The notes under the pieces were generated by a model. It was not told the origin of the DNA, did not search any database, and worked only from the letters and a program-made list of their open reading frames with translations. This document shows positions 42,857 to 51,310 of a DNA stretch of 64,000 nt, piece by piece (the first letter of the stretch is position 1; each line of letters starts with the position of its first letter). A program made the translations under genes and the position numbers. The DNA is taken from contig CAJTYU010000011.1 of assembly GCA_910584095.1 (NCBI GenBank), forward strand, positions 27,488-91,487, in the 5' to 3' direction. This stretch comes from an uncultured Dorea sp. (GTDB lineage: Bacteria > Bacillota > Clostridia > Lachnospirales > Lachnospiraceae).

Positions 42857-44851
42857 CTAATATTCTTCTGCGCCGTAGCCGTCTTCCGAATCTTCGTCTT
42901 CGTAATCATCTTCATAATCGTCTGCATCTTCATAATCGTCTTCATCTTCATAATCATCCGAGTAGGTGATTATATCTTCTTCATCCTGCTTTACGGTTCC
43001 CAATGTCTCTGGATCGTAACCTGGCATAGGGGTAATTCCAAGATAGGGAAATATCTCTTTCATAATATCTCCAGCAAGCTGTACTGCAAGTCCACTCTGA
43101 CCCTGATCGTAATCATTTACCTCGTCAATTACAACATAGACTACTACTTCCGGATTCTCCTGAGGCGCATAACCGATAAAGGATACCAGATATTTTCCAT
43201 TCTCACGGGGCAGTTTTTCTGCTGTTCCTGTCTTTCCTCCTACCTCATAGCCCTCCAAATTAGCCTTCGCGCCGCTTCCGTTTAATACAACTCCACGCAT
43301 GTAATCTTTAACCATTATACTGGTTTCCTCGGAAATAGTACGCTTTACAAGCACTGAATTTTTATTGTCTACTACATTTCCGTTTTCATCCAATATCTGC
43401 TTTACAATATGGGGTTCGTAATAGTCTCCCCCGTTTATCAGGGCGCAGAAGCCGGATACAAGCTGCGTCATCGTTACATTGAAATTCTGCCCGAACGCAT
43501 TGGTAGCAAGGCTGGCGTCATCCATTGTTTCCGGCGTATACAGAAGTCCCGCCGTGGAAGCGTCTCCCGGAAGATCTATTCCGGTCAGCTCTCCAAAGCC
43601 AAAAATATGCTGATATTTGCACAGTTCCTCCTTGCCAATCATACTTCCAATCTGCATCAAAGCCACATTGCAGGAATTTTCCACCGATTCTTTCAAAGTC
43701 TGGGTTCCGTGTCCTTCCTTATTAACACAATGAATATCATGATCCCCGATATGCAGCATGCCGCCGCAGGTAAAGCTCTCATTTCCAGTCAGCGCGCCGA
43801 TTTCCAGCCCCGCCGCTACCGTAAATGGCTTAATGGTAGACCCCGGTTCATATGTATCGCTGATACAAAAGTTCCTCCACAGCCCATTCATTGCCTTTAA
43901 TTTCTCTTCTTCCGTCATCTCCTTAATCTGTTCTTCTGTATAATACTTTGTTAAGTCCCTTGGACTGTTCAAATCATAATTAGGATAGGAAGCCTCTGCA
44001 ATAATCTCTCCATTCTGCGGATTCATTACAATTACCGCTGTATTGGCGCTTCCCTCTCCCGGATACGCATAATTCTTGCGGGCGTCATTAAATGCAATGA
44101 TATGCTTCTCCACAATACTCTGCACCTGAAGGTCTAAAGTAGATACCACCGTGTCTCCGTTGGTCGGTTTTTTTACCGTCCTCTCCACTGAAGAATCCGT
44201 ATTCAAATAACCGTATTCCCGCCCGTTGGTTCCATTTAGTACAGAATTATAATATCCTTCAATTCCATTATTTCCAACGTTGCCGTCTGAGGTAAACCCA
44301 ATCACGTCACAAGCCAGTGCATTATACGGATATTTCCTTACATAATCCTCTTCCAGCCAGATGCCGTAAACATTGGGATATGTCTTCTTATCTGCATCGA
44401 TTTCTTTAAATTCCTTAGCCTTGGCATACTCAACTCCTTTTTTTAAGATGGTATACCGGCTGTCCGGATGCTCCTCCATCAATTCGCGTATTTCATCTCC
44501 GTCCAGTTCAAAGCAGTCCTCCAATACTTGAATTGTCGGATCTATGTATTTCTTGTCGCTGGCTGCTGCCTTGATATCCAAAATCACATTATAAACGCGC
44601 TCGCTGGTCGCCAGCTTTGTTCCGTTGCAATCCAAGATATCTCCTCTTTTATACGGAATAACCCGGCTGTCATACTGCTGCTGCTCTAACACAACTCTTG
44701 TATACTGGTCCCCTTTACTGGCATTAATAATCGTGATTCTTAACACTAAAACAGCAAAAACCAGTATCACGCCTACATACAGTAATACCAGTTTTTTCTG
44801 CATAAATTTAGGAAATTTTTTAATTAAATAATACTTTGATTTTCTCGTCAT
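42857..44851 (-). CDS. Class B penicillin-binding protein with acidic Tyr-rich tail
   Basis: A 664-residue PBP: one membrane helix (about residues 16-38), a dimerisation region and a transpeptidase with YEPGSTIKPFTVAAG (SxxK), NSCNVALMQIGS and GGKTGTAEKLPRENG, all intact. No PASTA domains are present. The last 35 residues are a low-complexity Asp/Glu/Tyr run (SDDYEDEDDYEDADDYEDD) like the FtsQ tail. It follows ftsL by 9 bases, the ftsI position, so it is the best candidate for the divisome PBP. AGGGTGATCAT precedes the ATG. Confidence 0.9.
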   Translation of the reverse strand: MTRKSKYYLIKKFPKFMQKKLVLLYVGVILVFAVLVLRITIINASKGDQYTRVVLEQQQYDSRVIPYKRGDILDCNGTKLATSERVYNVILDIKAAASDKKYIDPTIQVLEDCFELDGDEIRELMEEHPDSRYTILKKGVEYAKAKEFKEIDADKKTYPNVYGIWLEEDYVRKYPYNALACDVIGFTSDGNVGNNGIEGYYNSVLNGTNGREYGYLNTDSSVERTVKKPTNGDTVVSTLDLQVQSIVEKHIIAFNDARKNYAYPGEGSANTAVIVMNPQNGEIIAEASYPNYDLNSPRDLTKYYTEEQIKEMTEEEKLKAMNGLWRNFCISDTYEPGSTIKPFTVAAGLEIGALTGNESFTCGGMLHIGDHDIHCVNKEGHGTQTLKESVENSCNVALMQIGSMIGKEELCKYQHIFGFGELTGIDLPGDASTAGLLYTPETMDDASLATNAFGQNFNVTMTQLVSGFCALINGGDYYEPHIVKQILDENGNVVDNKNSVLVKRTISEETSIMVKDYMRGVVLNGSGAKANLEGYEVGGKTGTAEKLPRENGKYLVSFIGYAPQENPEVVVYVVIDEVNDYDQGQSGLAVQLAGDIMKEIFPYLGITPMPGYDPETLGTVKQDEEDIITYSDDYEDEDDYEDADDYEDDYEDEDSEDGYGAEEY

Positions 44852-44860
44852 ATGATCACC

Positions 44861-45406
44861 CTAGTTTTGTACGTCTGCCGAATTTGCCAGCACGCCCTCC
44901 TCCGGAATCTGGTCATACTGCTTAATATAATCTCCGGTAGGATTATCGTATTCAATTACTTGACTATCCGACGCATATACCATACCAAGTTCATTGATAG
45001 CTTTCTCACGGATTTCTTCCAGATTTACCTTATCCATGATTGAATTATATTTTGTCGTATTCTCCTCGTTTAACGACACAAGCTCCTTCTGAAGCGCCGT
45101 AATATGCTTGGAACGGCTGGTAAGCTCAGACCGGAGCTGCACATAATTAACACACACAACCAGCATCAATACTGCCGCAAATGACAGAAATACCACATAA
45201 GCTTTGTTAATACCCATGGCCTGTCTGCGGTTCTCTCTCACTTGGCTGCTTACTTTCTTTCGTCTCCTAGGCTGGCGCCTTCGTCTTTCCGGTTCATAAA
45301 CCGGGTTCGGCGCCGCGCTTCCATAAACATACATTTGACGCTGGCCCGCATTATTTCTTCTATATGATGATGGCTGTCTCCTGCTTGCTGACGCTCCCCT
45401 TGCCAT
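44861..45406 (-). CDS. ftsL: FtsL-like septum protein
   Basis: A 181-residue bitopic protein: a long basic, Arg-rich cytoplasmic N-terminus (about 65 residues), one membrane helix (about 68-88: AYVVFLSFAAVLMLVVCVNY) and an extracellular coiled coil (ELTSRSKHITALQKELVSLN) followed by a FtsL-like EIREKAINELGMVYASDSQV. Position between rsmH and the first PBP supports FtsL, which stabilises the FtsQ-PBP-FtsW complex. The cytoplasmic part is longer than in B. subtilis FtsL (117 residues in total). Confidence 0.85.
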   Translation of the reverse strand: MARGASASRRQPSSYRRNNAGQRQMYVYGSAAPNPVYEPERRRRQPRRRKKVSSQVRENRRQAMGINKAYVVFLSFAAVLMLVVCVNYVQLRSELTSRSKHITALQKELVSLNEENTTKYNSIMDKVNLEEIREKAINELGMVYASDSQVIEYDNPTGDYIKQYDQIPEEGVLANSADVQN

Positions 45407-45463
45407 ACCGTTCTCCCCTTTCTTAATTTATACAACACAGCCCGTTCTGCCGCCGCACTCCCT

Positions 45464-46399
45464 TTATGCCCGTTCAAAGATCCGCAGTTTCGCACTCTTT
45501 GCACGGCTGTTTTCAGAAAGTTCCGTCTCCCCCGGCAGTATAGGCTTTCTCGTAATAACTCTCCCCTTTGAGACCTTGCCGCACACGCACACGGGAAAAT
45601 CCTTCGGACATGTACAGGGGTTCTCATTTTTCCTAAAAGTATTCTTGACAATTCTGTCTTCTAACGAATGGAAGGTTATGATACATAACCTTCCACTTGA
45701 ATTCAATATATCAATCATATCGTCCAGCGACTCGGAAAGAACCTCCAGCTCCCTGTTCAATTCAATGCGGATTGCCTGAAACGTCCGCTTCGCCGGATGG
45801 CCGCCCTTCTTCTGATACTTCATCGGAATGGCTCCTCTTATAATCTCCGTCAGTTCCCCAGTAGTCTCGATGGGTCTTCTGCCCCGCTCCCTGACGATAT
45901 GTCTGGCAATGTTCTTCGCGAACTTGTCCTCCCCGTAATCGCGGATCACGCGGCAGAGATCCATCTCACTATAGCCATTGACAATGTCCCTTGCCGTCGT
46001 CTCCTGACGCCTATCCATCCGCATGTCCAAGGGCGCATCCTCGCGATAGGAGAATCCCCGGTCTGCCGTATCTAACTGATAAGACGATACGCCCAGATCC
46101 AGCATGATCCCATCGACTCTGTCAATGTCTAATTCATGGAGCACAGACTTCACATTACAATAGTTGCTCCGGACTATTGTAACCTTCTCCCCGAAGTCCT
46201 TTAAGCGGACGCCTGCCGCTCTGATTGCGGCTTCGTCCTGGTCTATTCCTATAATACTCCCCTTTTCACCTAATCTGGCGCACACTTCATAGCTGTGTCC
46301 TCCACCGCCCAGCGTGCCGTCCACATAGATTCCCTCTGGCTTTACGTTTAAGCCGTCAATTGTCTCCTTAAGCAATACTGATTTATGATTGAATTCCAT
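45464..46399 (-). CDS. rsmH: 16S rRNA m4C1402 methyltransferase RsmH
   Basis: A 311-residue SAM-dependent methyltransferase. Motifs are VYVDGTLGGGGHSYEVCARL (SAM-binding loop), IIGIDQDEAAIRAA, GIMLDLGVSSYQLDTADRGF and FHSLEDRIVKNTFR. It methylates C1402 in the ribosomal decoding region. Located between mraZ and ftsL as in most bacteria, 11 bases after mraZ. Length is normal. Confidence 0.97.
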   Translation of the reverse strand: MEFNHKSVLLKETIDGLNVKPEGIYVDGTLGGGGHSYEVCARLGEKGSIIGIDQDEAAIRAAGVRLKDFGEKVTIVRSNYCNVKSVLHELDIDRVDGIMLDLGVSSYQLDTADRGFSYREDAPLDMRMDRRQETTARDIVNGYSEMDLCRVIRDYGEDKFAKNIARHIVRERGRRPIETTGELTEIIRGAIPMKYQKKGGHPAKRTFQAIRIELNRELEVLSESLDDMIDILNSSGRLCIITFHSLEDRIVKNTFRKNENPCTCPKDFPVCVCGKVSKGRVITRKPILPGETELSENSRAKSAKLRIFERA

Positions 46400-46410
46400 A
46401 TCCTGCTCCC

Positions 46411-46851
46411 CTAGATACTGAATCCACTGGCTTCCATTTCTGATGCAATATCTTCGATATCCGCCTCCACTTCAGCATTCTTCGCATCCCATCTGGCCTT
46501 GTCCCATATCTCGGCACGCTTCCCCATACCGATAAATACGACTTCCTTTTCAAGTTTTGCATAATCTCTTAAAACAGAAGGCACCAGTGTTCTTCCTTGC
46601 TTATCAAGATCGCCGTCAGTTGCCGATCCCTGAAAAAAATAGGCAAATTTTCTTGCGTTCTTGTCGGTGGTGGTTGGCAGGGCGTTAAGTTTCTCCTCGA
46701 ATGCGTTCCATTCTGTCTCCGGGTATACGTACAGGCAGTTCTCCATTCCCTTTGTTATGACGAAATGCTCCCCTAAATCGTCACGGAACTTTGCGGGAAT
46801 GATAAGTCTCCCTTTGGGGTCGATATTATGGCTGTACTCTCCCTTCAACAT
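46411..46851 (-). CDS. mraZ: Transcriptional regulator MraZ
   Basis: A 146-residue protein starting MLKGEYSHNIDPKGRLIIPAK, with the doubled AbrB-like SpoVT/MraZ folds: first DPKGRLIIPAKFRDDLG, second DKQGRTLVPSVLRDYAKL. It assembles into rings and binds repeats at the head of the dcw operon. The start at 46851 follows AGAGGG; a GTG three codons earlier overlaps that site. Four 10-bp-spaced boxes lie 77-112 bases upstream of the start, so autoregulation is likely. Confidence 0.96.
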   Translation of the reverse strand: MLKGEYSHNIDPKGRLIIPAKFRDDLGEHFVITKGMENCLYVYPETEWNAFEEKLNALPTTTDKNARKFAYFFQGSATDGDLDKQGRTLVPSVLRDYAKLEKEVVFIGMGKRAEIWDKARWDAKNAEVEADIEDIASEMEASGFSI

Positions 46852-46916
46852 AGAACTCACCCTCTTTCATTCAAGCAGCTCCCCAGCAGCTTTTATGAAA
46901 TGTACAAAGGGCTCCT

Positions 46917-46973
46917 CCACATTTGAACCACTTTATACCACTTCCCTCCACTTTCTACCACTTGAGACCATTG
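46917..46973 (-). promoter_or_regulatory. MraZ-binding repeats upstream of mraZ
   Basis: On the minus strand AAGTGG occurs four times at an exact 10-base period (plus-strand CCACTT at 46928, 46938, 46948 and 46958). Degenerate copies flank them at 46917 (CCACAT) and 46968 (CCATTG). Tandem GTGG boxes with this helical spacing are the known MraZ operator design. Confidence 0.88.
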
Positions 46974-47028
46974 TACCCCATCTCATGGGTGATTTCAACC
47001 CCTTTTTAAAAAAATGCGAACCAACCGC

Positions 47029-47079
47029 AAACGGAGACTTAGAAATTCAGGAATACCTTCCTTATCTAAGTCTCCGTTT
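47029..47079. terminator. Hairpin between the MgtC-like gene and mraZ
   Basis: AAACGGAGACTTAG (47029-47042) pairs perfectly with CTAAGTCTCCGTTT (47066-47079), a 14-bp stem. It lies just beyond the stop codon of the MgtC-like gene. T runs are short, so it is a probable rather than classical terminator. Confidence 0.6.
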
Positions 47080-47093
47080 TACAGGCTGACAGA

Positions 47094-47783
47094 TTATAAT
47101 TCTTCAAATCGGACTACAGAAATCTTTTGGGATAAAGCGTCCAGTATTTCGGTTGAGTCGAAGACACGGCCTACCCGAAGAGAAAGCCGAGTCAAAATGT
47201 GGCCTTTTTTGACTTTCTTTGATTCATCATTAATGCTTATGTTTATTACCTGCGCCCCACATTTCCGCGTGGTTTCCAGAAGGCATGGTATGTCCTCCGG
47301 AGTGGTGATCTCTACCAGCAGTTCCATGCCTATCAGCGTAGATGTATGTCCTTCCAACTTGTGTAAGATAATCATTACTACAAGCATTGTAGCTGTTGAC
47401 AAGAGCCCTCCTTCAAAATAACCGCCGCCATATACAAGTCCGATACATGCAGTGGTCCAAAGTCCTGCCGCGGTGGTGAGTCCTGTTATGCGCCTCCCGG
47501 TTGCCAAGATCGTACCGGCGCCGAGAAATCCCATTCCATTGATCACCTGGGCGCCAAGACGCGCCGGATCAGCCGCCGGATTGATCACTGTCACCAGATA
47601 GTGGTCCAAGCACATAACAATACAAGCCCCTAAAGATACCAGAATATGCGTTCTCAACCCTGCCGCGCGCCCCGCCCTCCCTCTTTCAAAGCCAATGAGC
47701 CCGGCAGAAATAGAGGACAACAGAACACGAAATAAAATGGAAAGAAATGAAAACCCACGAATGCAATCAAATATTGCTAACAT
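47094..47783 (-). CDS. MgtC/SapB-family membrane protein
   Basis: A 229-residue protein. The N-terminal 130 residues hold about four to five helices with MgtC hallmarks: GLIGFERGRAGRAAGLRTHI, VSLGACIVM, QVINGMGFLGAGTI and GLTTAAGLWTTACIGLVYGG. The C-terminal 90 residues form a soluble ACT-like domain. MgtC proteins influence Mg homeostasis or the membrane ATP synthase in some pathogens; in Firmicutes the role is unclear. The start at 47783 follows GGAGGTTG; the longer in-frame reading overlaps the upstream epimerase gene. It is downstream of the sugar genes on the same strand. Confidence 0.88.
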   Translation of the reverse strand: MLAIFDCIRGFSFLSILFRVLLSSISAGLIGFERGRAGRAAGLRTHILVSLGACIVMCLDHYLVTVINPAADPARLGAQVINGMGFLGAGTILATGRRITGLTTAAGLWTTACIGLVYGGGYFEGGLLSTATMLVVMIILHKLEGHTSTLIGMELLVEITTPEDIPCLLETTRKCGAQVINISINDESKKVKKGHILTRLSLRVGRVFDSTEILDALSQKISVVRFEEL

Positions 47784-47808
47784 GATTTCAACCTCCATAG
47801 AACAACTC

Positions 47809-48576
47809 TTAGAGCATAAGTTCCTCAATATGTTCTACATTACGGGCTATCTCGGCCGCATTCCACTGCGCATATTCCATCACAATAGCAGCATCGGGCG
47901 AATACTTCTTATAATTCTCAAAAAACTTCTTCCAATCATACAAACCCGTAACAATCTGCAAGTGCGCGTCAAAATCCCCTTTGTTTTCATGAATATGATA
48001 CCCATAAATTCTTCCTTGCAGCGCTTTCTGCACCTCATCAATACGCCATCCGTTCAGAATAGCATGCCCGGTATCAATTAGAAACTTCAATTCCTTTTGC
48101 GCCCCAAGAATCTCTGTAAAGTCTTTCTGATCAAATATCAGTTTCCGGTACGGCATGTTCTCCACCAACATTTGGACGCCCATTCTTTTGGCTTCCTCGT
48201 CGAGCTTCAACACACGTTCAACAACCAGCTTTTGGCCGTCTTCCAGCAAAAAGCCTTCATACTCCGGCCACTCGGCATGGGGATGGCAGACACAATGAAG
48301 CGCATGGTAGCGCGCGCAGTAGTCAAAAGCAATGCGATAGGTCTGCATTACCGCTTCAAAATCACAATATTTACTTGCCAAATTCATCATTGTAAACGGT
48401 CCGTGGATAGAAAGGGATCCCCTTCGCCCCTTCATAACCTTTTCAATCACTTCATCATAATAATACCGATTCCCGAATTCTATAAAAATCTCAATTCCCA
48501 AATCTCTGGGAAGACTGAATACATTCTCTACAGACCATCCGAAATATGGCATCTGGCTCACTAATAACTTCATCAT
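47809..48576 (-). CDS. Sugar phosphate isomerase/epimerase-like TIM-barrel protein (copy 2)
   Basis: A 255-residue protein of the AP endonuclease 2/xylose isomerase-like superfamily. Metal-ligand positions are visible in SIHGPF, CVCHPHAEW, LVENMPYR, KFLIDTGHAIL (Asp/His) and YGYHIHENKGDFDAH. Relatives interconvert keto and aldo sugars or inosose-like compounds. Its start overlaps the stop of the neighbouring paralogue by 4 bases (ATGA), so the two are cotranslated. Both belong to the operon with the carbohydrate ABC transporter just upstream. Specific substrate unknown. Confidence 0.85.
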   Translation of the reverse strand: MMKLLVSQMPYFGWSVENVFSLPRDLGIEIFIEFGNRYYYDEVIEKVMKGRRGSLSIHGPFTMMNLASKYCDFEAVMQTYRIAFDYCARYHALHCVCHPHAEWPEYEGFLLEDGQKLVVERVLKLDEEAKRMGVQMLVENMPYRKLIFDQKDFTEILGAQKELKFLIDTGHAILNGWRIDEVQKALQGRIYGYHIHENKGDFDAHLQIVTGLYDWKKFFENYKKYSPDAAIVMEYAQWNAAEIARNVEHIEELML

Positions 48577-49373
48577 TCCCCCTCATTTCTGCTGTATTTC
48601 TGTATCAGCTTCTCGACCACGTTTGCATTCCCGATCACTTCATTGGCAGTCACATTTATGTATTCTAAGACAATCCGCCTGCCAGGCGTAAAACAACTGT
48701 ATGCCTTGAAAAATTCATCCGCGTCCAACACGCCTTTCCCGATCAGCATATGGCTGTCCGATGTACCAGGCCCCATATTGTCATCTATATGATATGCGTC
48801 GATGCGGCTGCCAAGGTCTTTTAGCAGCCTAGGAACGTCCCACTGTTTTAGCAGGGAATGCCCAATATCAATCAGGAATTTCGCCTGCGGGATCTGCCGC
48901 GGGATATCCATGAACTCCTGCTGGTCAAAAAGCTCATAATCATACATGAGATTCTCCAGCAAAAGATTCGCCCCCGCCTTTTCTGCCATCTCAACCAAAG
49001 TATTAACCCGGTCCATTGCACGACGCTGAAGGCTCTCTTTCGTCTCTTTAATCCTCGCGCAGTTGCTATAAGGATGCAGCACAACATGTTTGGCTCCGTA
49101 GCGGTTCGAAAGATCATAGGTCCACTTATAATTCTCAACAACTTTTGCAAAATCACAATCCGGAGATGCAAGATTCATAAATAAAAATGGCCCGTGGATC
49201 GTAAAATCCCCCTCTCTTCCCGGCAGCAATTCCTTTAGCGCCTGTTCCCACAGATAGTCGTTTCCATTCTCCACCTGCGCCTCTATTCCGAAATTCTTAG
49301 GCAGCGTACGCATTTCCTGAATATGGAATCCAAAATAGTTTGCCGTGCTAACTACATATTTAGGGTATGCCAT
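48573..49373 (-). CDS. Sugar phosphate isomerase/epimerase-like TIM-barrel protein (copy 1)
   Basis: A 266-residue paralogue of the next gene, alike in motif order: FTIHGPFLFMNLASPDCDFA, VVLHPYSN, LLLENLMYDYELFDQQEF, KFLIDIGHSLLKQW and IDAYHIDDNMGPGTSDSHM. The two share the stretch GPFxxMNLASxxCDF and the same gap pattern, so they arose by tandem duplication and then diverged. They may act one after another or form a heteromer. GAGGAGGTTATC precedes the ATG. The ABC transporter ATPase gene lies 29 bases upstream. Confidence 0.85.
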   Translation of the reverse strand: MAYPKYVVSTANYFGFHIQEMRTLPKNFGIEAQVENGNDYLWEQALKELLPGREGDFTIHGPFLFMNLASPDCDFAKVVENYKWTYDLSNRYGAKHVVLHPYSNCARIKETKESLQRRAMDRVNTLVEMAEKAGANLLLENLMYDYELFDQQEFMDIPRQIPQAKFLIDIGHSLLKQWDVPRLLKDLGSRIDAYHIDDNMGPGTSDSHMLIGKGVLDADEFFKAYSCFTPGRRIVLEYINVTANEVIGNANVVEKLIQKYSRNEGE

Positions 49374-49402
49374 GATAACCTCCTCCTCAAGACAAAATAA
49401 AA

Positions 49403-50476
49403 CTATTGCGGATAACCGAGATTTTTCGTGGTTTGTCCATCAAAGAGATGCACTTTGTCCCAGTTAATAACCATTTTCATCGCTTCGCTGTACTCAAAAT
49501 CCGGTTCCGTGGAAGCCATGAAAGTATGCTCTCCCACAGAATAGGATATCACTTTCTCATTGCCGTGATTTTCAATATATGACACACTAATAGCAACGTC
49601 ACCCATTTCCGAAAATCGTATATGCTCAGGACGGATCCCAAAAGTAACCGTCTTCCTGTCTCCGATCAACTCTCTCCACTTATCAGGAATAGTAACTTTA
49701 CTTTCGCCAAATACAAACTGCCCTTCCACAACCGGCGCATCCAAAATATTCATGCTGGGAGAGCCAATAAACCTAGCGACAAAGACATTTGCGGGACTAT
49801 TATAGACTGCGTCCGGCGTATCATATTGCTGAACGATACTTTTATTGAGGACAATGATCTTTTCTCCTACCGTCATAGCCTCAATCTGATCATGCGTAAC
49901 ATAAATAAACGTAGGTTCATAGACCTCGTGGATTTTAACCAGTTCCGCACGGGCAGTAGTCCTAAGCTGCGCGTCCAGATTGGACAATGGTTCATCCAGC
50001 AGAAAATAGGGCGCCTTTTTTACTAGGGCGCGGCAAAGAGCAACACGCTGTCTCTGCCCTCCGGAAAGTTCCCTTGGATATCTCGCCTTGTACTTACTCA
50101 GTCCAAGAATGTCCAACGCCCAGCCAAGCCTCTCTTCCTGCTCCTCTTTTGAAAATTTCGCTATTTCCATGCCAAATTTGATGTTTTTCTCAACCGTCAT
50201 ATGGGGATACAGCGCATAATTCTGAAAAACCATAGCCACATTTCGTTCTCCCGGCTCCAGATCATTGGCGGCCTGTCCTCCCATCAGCAACTCTCCCTTG
50301 GTTATCTCTTCAAGGCCGGCTATCATGCGGAGAAGCGTACTCTTTCCGCATCCCGACGGACCGAGCAGTACAGTTCTCTGTCCGGACGGAATGGTAAGAT
50401 TAAGACCATTAATAACATCTGTTTTTCCATCATAACTTTTATGAATGTTCCTAAATTCAATTCCATACTGTTCCAT
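49403..50476 (-). CDS. Carbohydrate ABC transporter ATPase (UgpC/MsmK type)
   Basis: A 357-residue protein: ATPase domain with GPSGCGKSTLLRMIAGLE (Walker A), LSGGQRQRVALCRALVKK (signature) and YFLLDEPLSNLDAQLR (Walker B), followed by a C-terminal TOBE/OB regulatory domain (FGIRPEHIRFSEMGDV), as in MalK-like proteins that energise sugar importers. It lies 6 bases after the permease pseudogene and before the epimerase pair. It completes a CUT1-type importer with the two permeases and the binding protein upstream. Confidence 0.93.
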   Translation of the reverse strand: MEQYGIEFRNIHKSYDGKTDVINGLNLTIPSGQRTVLLGPSGCGKSTLLRMIAGLEEITKGELLMGGQAANDLEPGERNVAMVFQNYALYPHMTVEKNIKFGMEIAKFSKEEQEERLGWALDILGLSKYKARYPRELSGGQRQRVALCRALVKKAPYFLLDEPLSNLDAQLRTTARAELVKIHEVYEPTFIYVTHDQIEAMTVGEKIIVLNKSIVQQYDTPDAVYNSPANVFVARFIGSPSMNILDAPVVEGQFVFGESKVTIPDKWRELIGDRKTVTFGIRPEHIRFSEMGDVAISVSYIENHGNEKVISYSVGEHTFMASTEPDFEYSEAMKMVINWDKVHLFDGQTTKNLGYPQ

Positions 50477-50482
50477 ACCTGA

Positions 50483-51310
50483 TCACTCCTTTACTCCGGA
50501 TTGCATAAATGTTCCGATAATCTGTTTTTGTGCCGCGAGATACAAAATCAGCGGAACCACCGTAGCGATACTCGCTAATGCCATCGACGATCCCCACGCG
50601 CTGCCCGCCTCACTGGCCGTAAATAACTGAAGCGCCAGTGTAATAGTATAATTTTCCCTGCCTTTCATGATCATCATCGGTCAAAAGTATTCATTCCAAG
50701 CATTGATAAAGAAATAAATACTCATAGCGACTACGGAAGGTTTTACCAACGGCACTACGATCCGCATCATCGTTGTAAAATGTCCGACGTTATCCACACG
50801 CGCAGCTTCCACCAGAGATTTTGGGATGGTCCTCATAGCCTGACGGATCCGGAAAATCCCCATTGCATCCGCCAGCATAGGAAGCGCAACTCCAATAACT
50901 GTATTTAATAATTTCATGTTATAAATCGTCAGATAATTCGGAAGCATGACGACCGAAAACGGGATAAACATTGTAATTGAAAAAAATAAAAAAAGCGCGT
51001 TCTTAAAACGAAAATCCATAAATACCAACGCATACGAAGCCAGTACGCTTGTGATGATCTTCATCACCATAGCAAGCGTTGCAATCGCCAGTGAATTCAA
51101 AAGAAAACGTACCACGTCCAGCGATCCGAAAACAGACACATAATTTTCCATCGTCGGATGGCGCGGCAAAAGATGCAGTCCCGAATTATAGATTTCATTC
51201 ATATTTTTAAATGAAGTACTGATCATATAAACCGTAGGATACAGCAGCAATAACGACATACCGATCAATACTACATGATATTTCCACTGTTTGTTTTTCT
51301 TAATTTTCAT
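50483..51310 (-). pseudogene. Carbohydrate ABC permease (MalG/AraQ type) with in-frame TGA at a conserved Trp
   Basis: The reading frame is continuous over 276 codons except for a TGA at 50681-50683, codon 210 counted from the ATG at 51310. Residues before it are FFINAWNEYF and after it PMMIMKGREN. The family consensus is NAWNEYFWP, so TGA stands exactly where Trp (TGG) belongs; the change is one G to A. The protein would lose its last 65 residues, including the final membrane helix. All other family features (EAA-like loop with EAARVDNVGHFTTMMRIVVP) are normal. It could be a fresh nonsense mutation, a sequencing error or a readthrough site (the next base is C). Genes on both sides are intact. 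Confidence 0.85.

Noticed and set aside
46928..46963. 10-bp repeats upstream of mraZ as a simple tandem repeat or mobile remnant
   Set aside because: The conserved AAGTGG core with variable remaining bases and its location fit MraZ boxes better than slippage, which would copy all ten bases.
50681..50683. Genome-wide UGA=Trp recoding as explanation of the in-frame TGA
   Set aside because: Other clearly complete genes of the window end in TGA and use TGG for Trp, so the standard code applies; the change is local.
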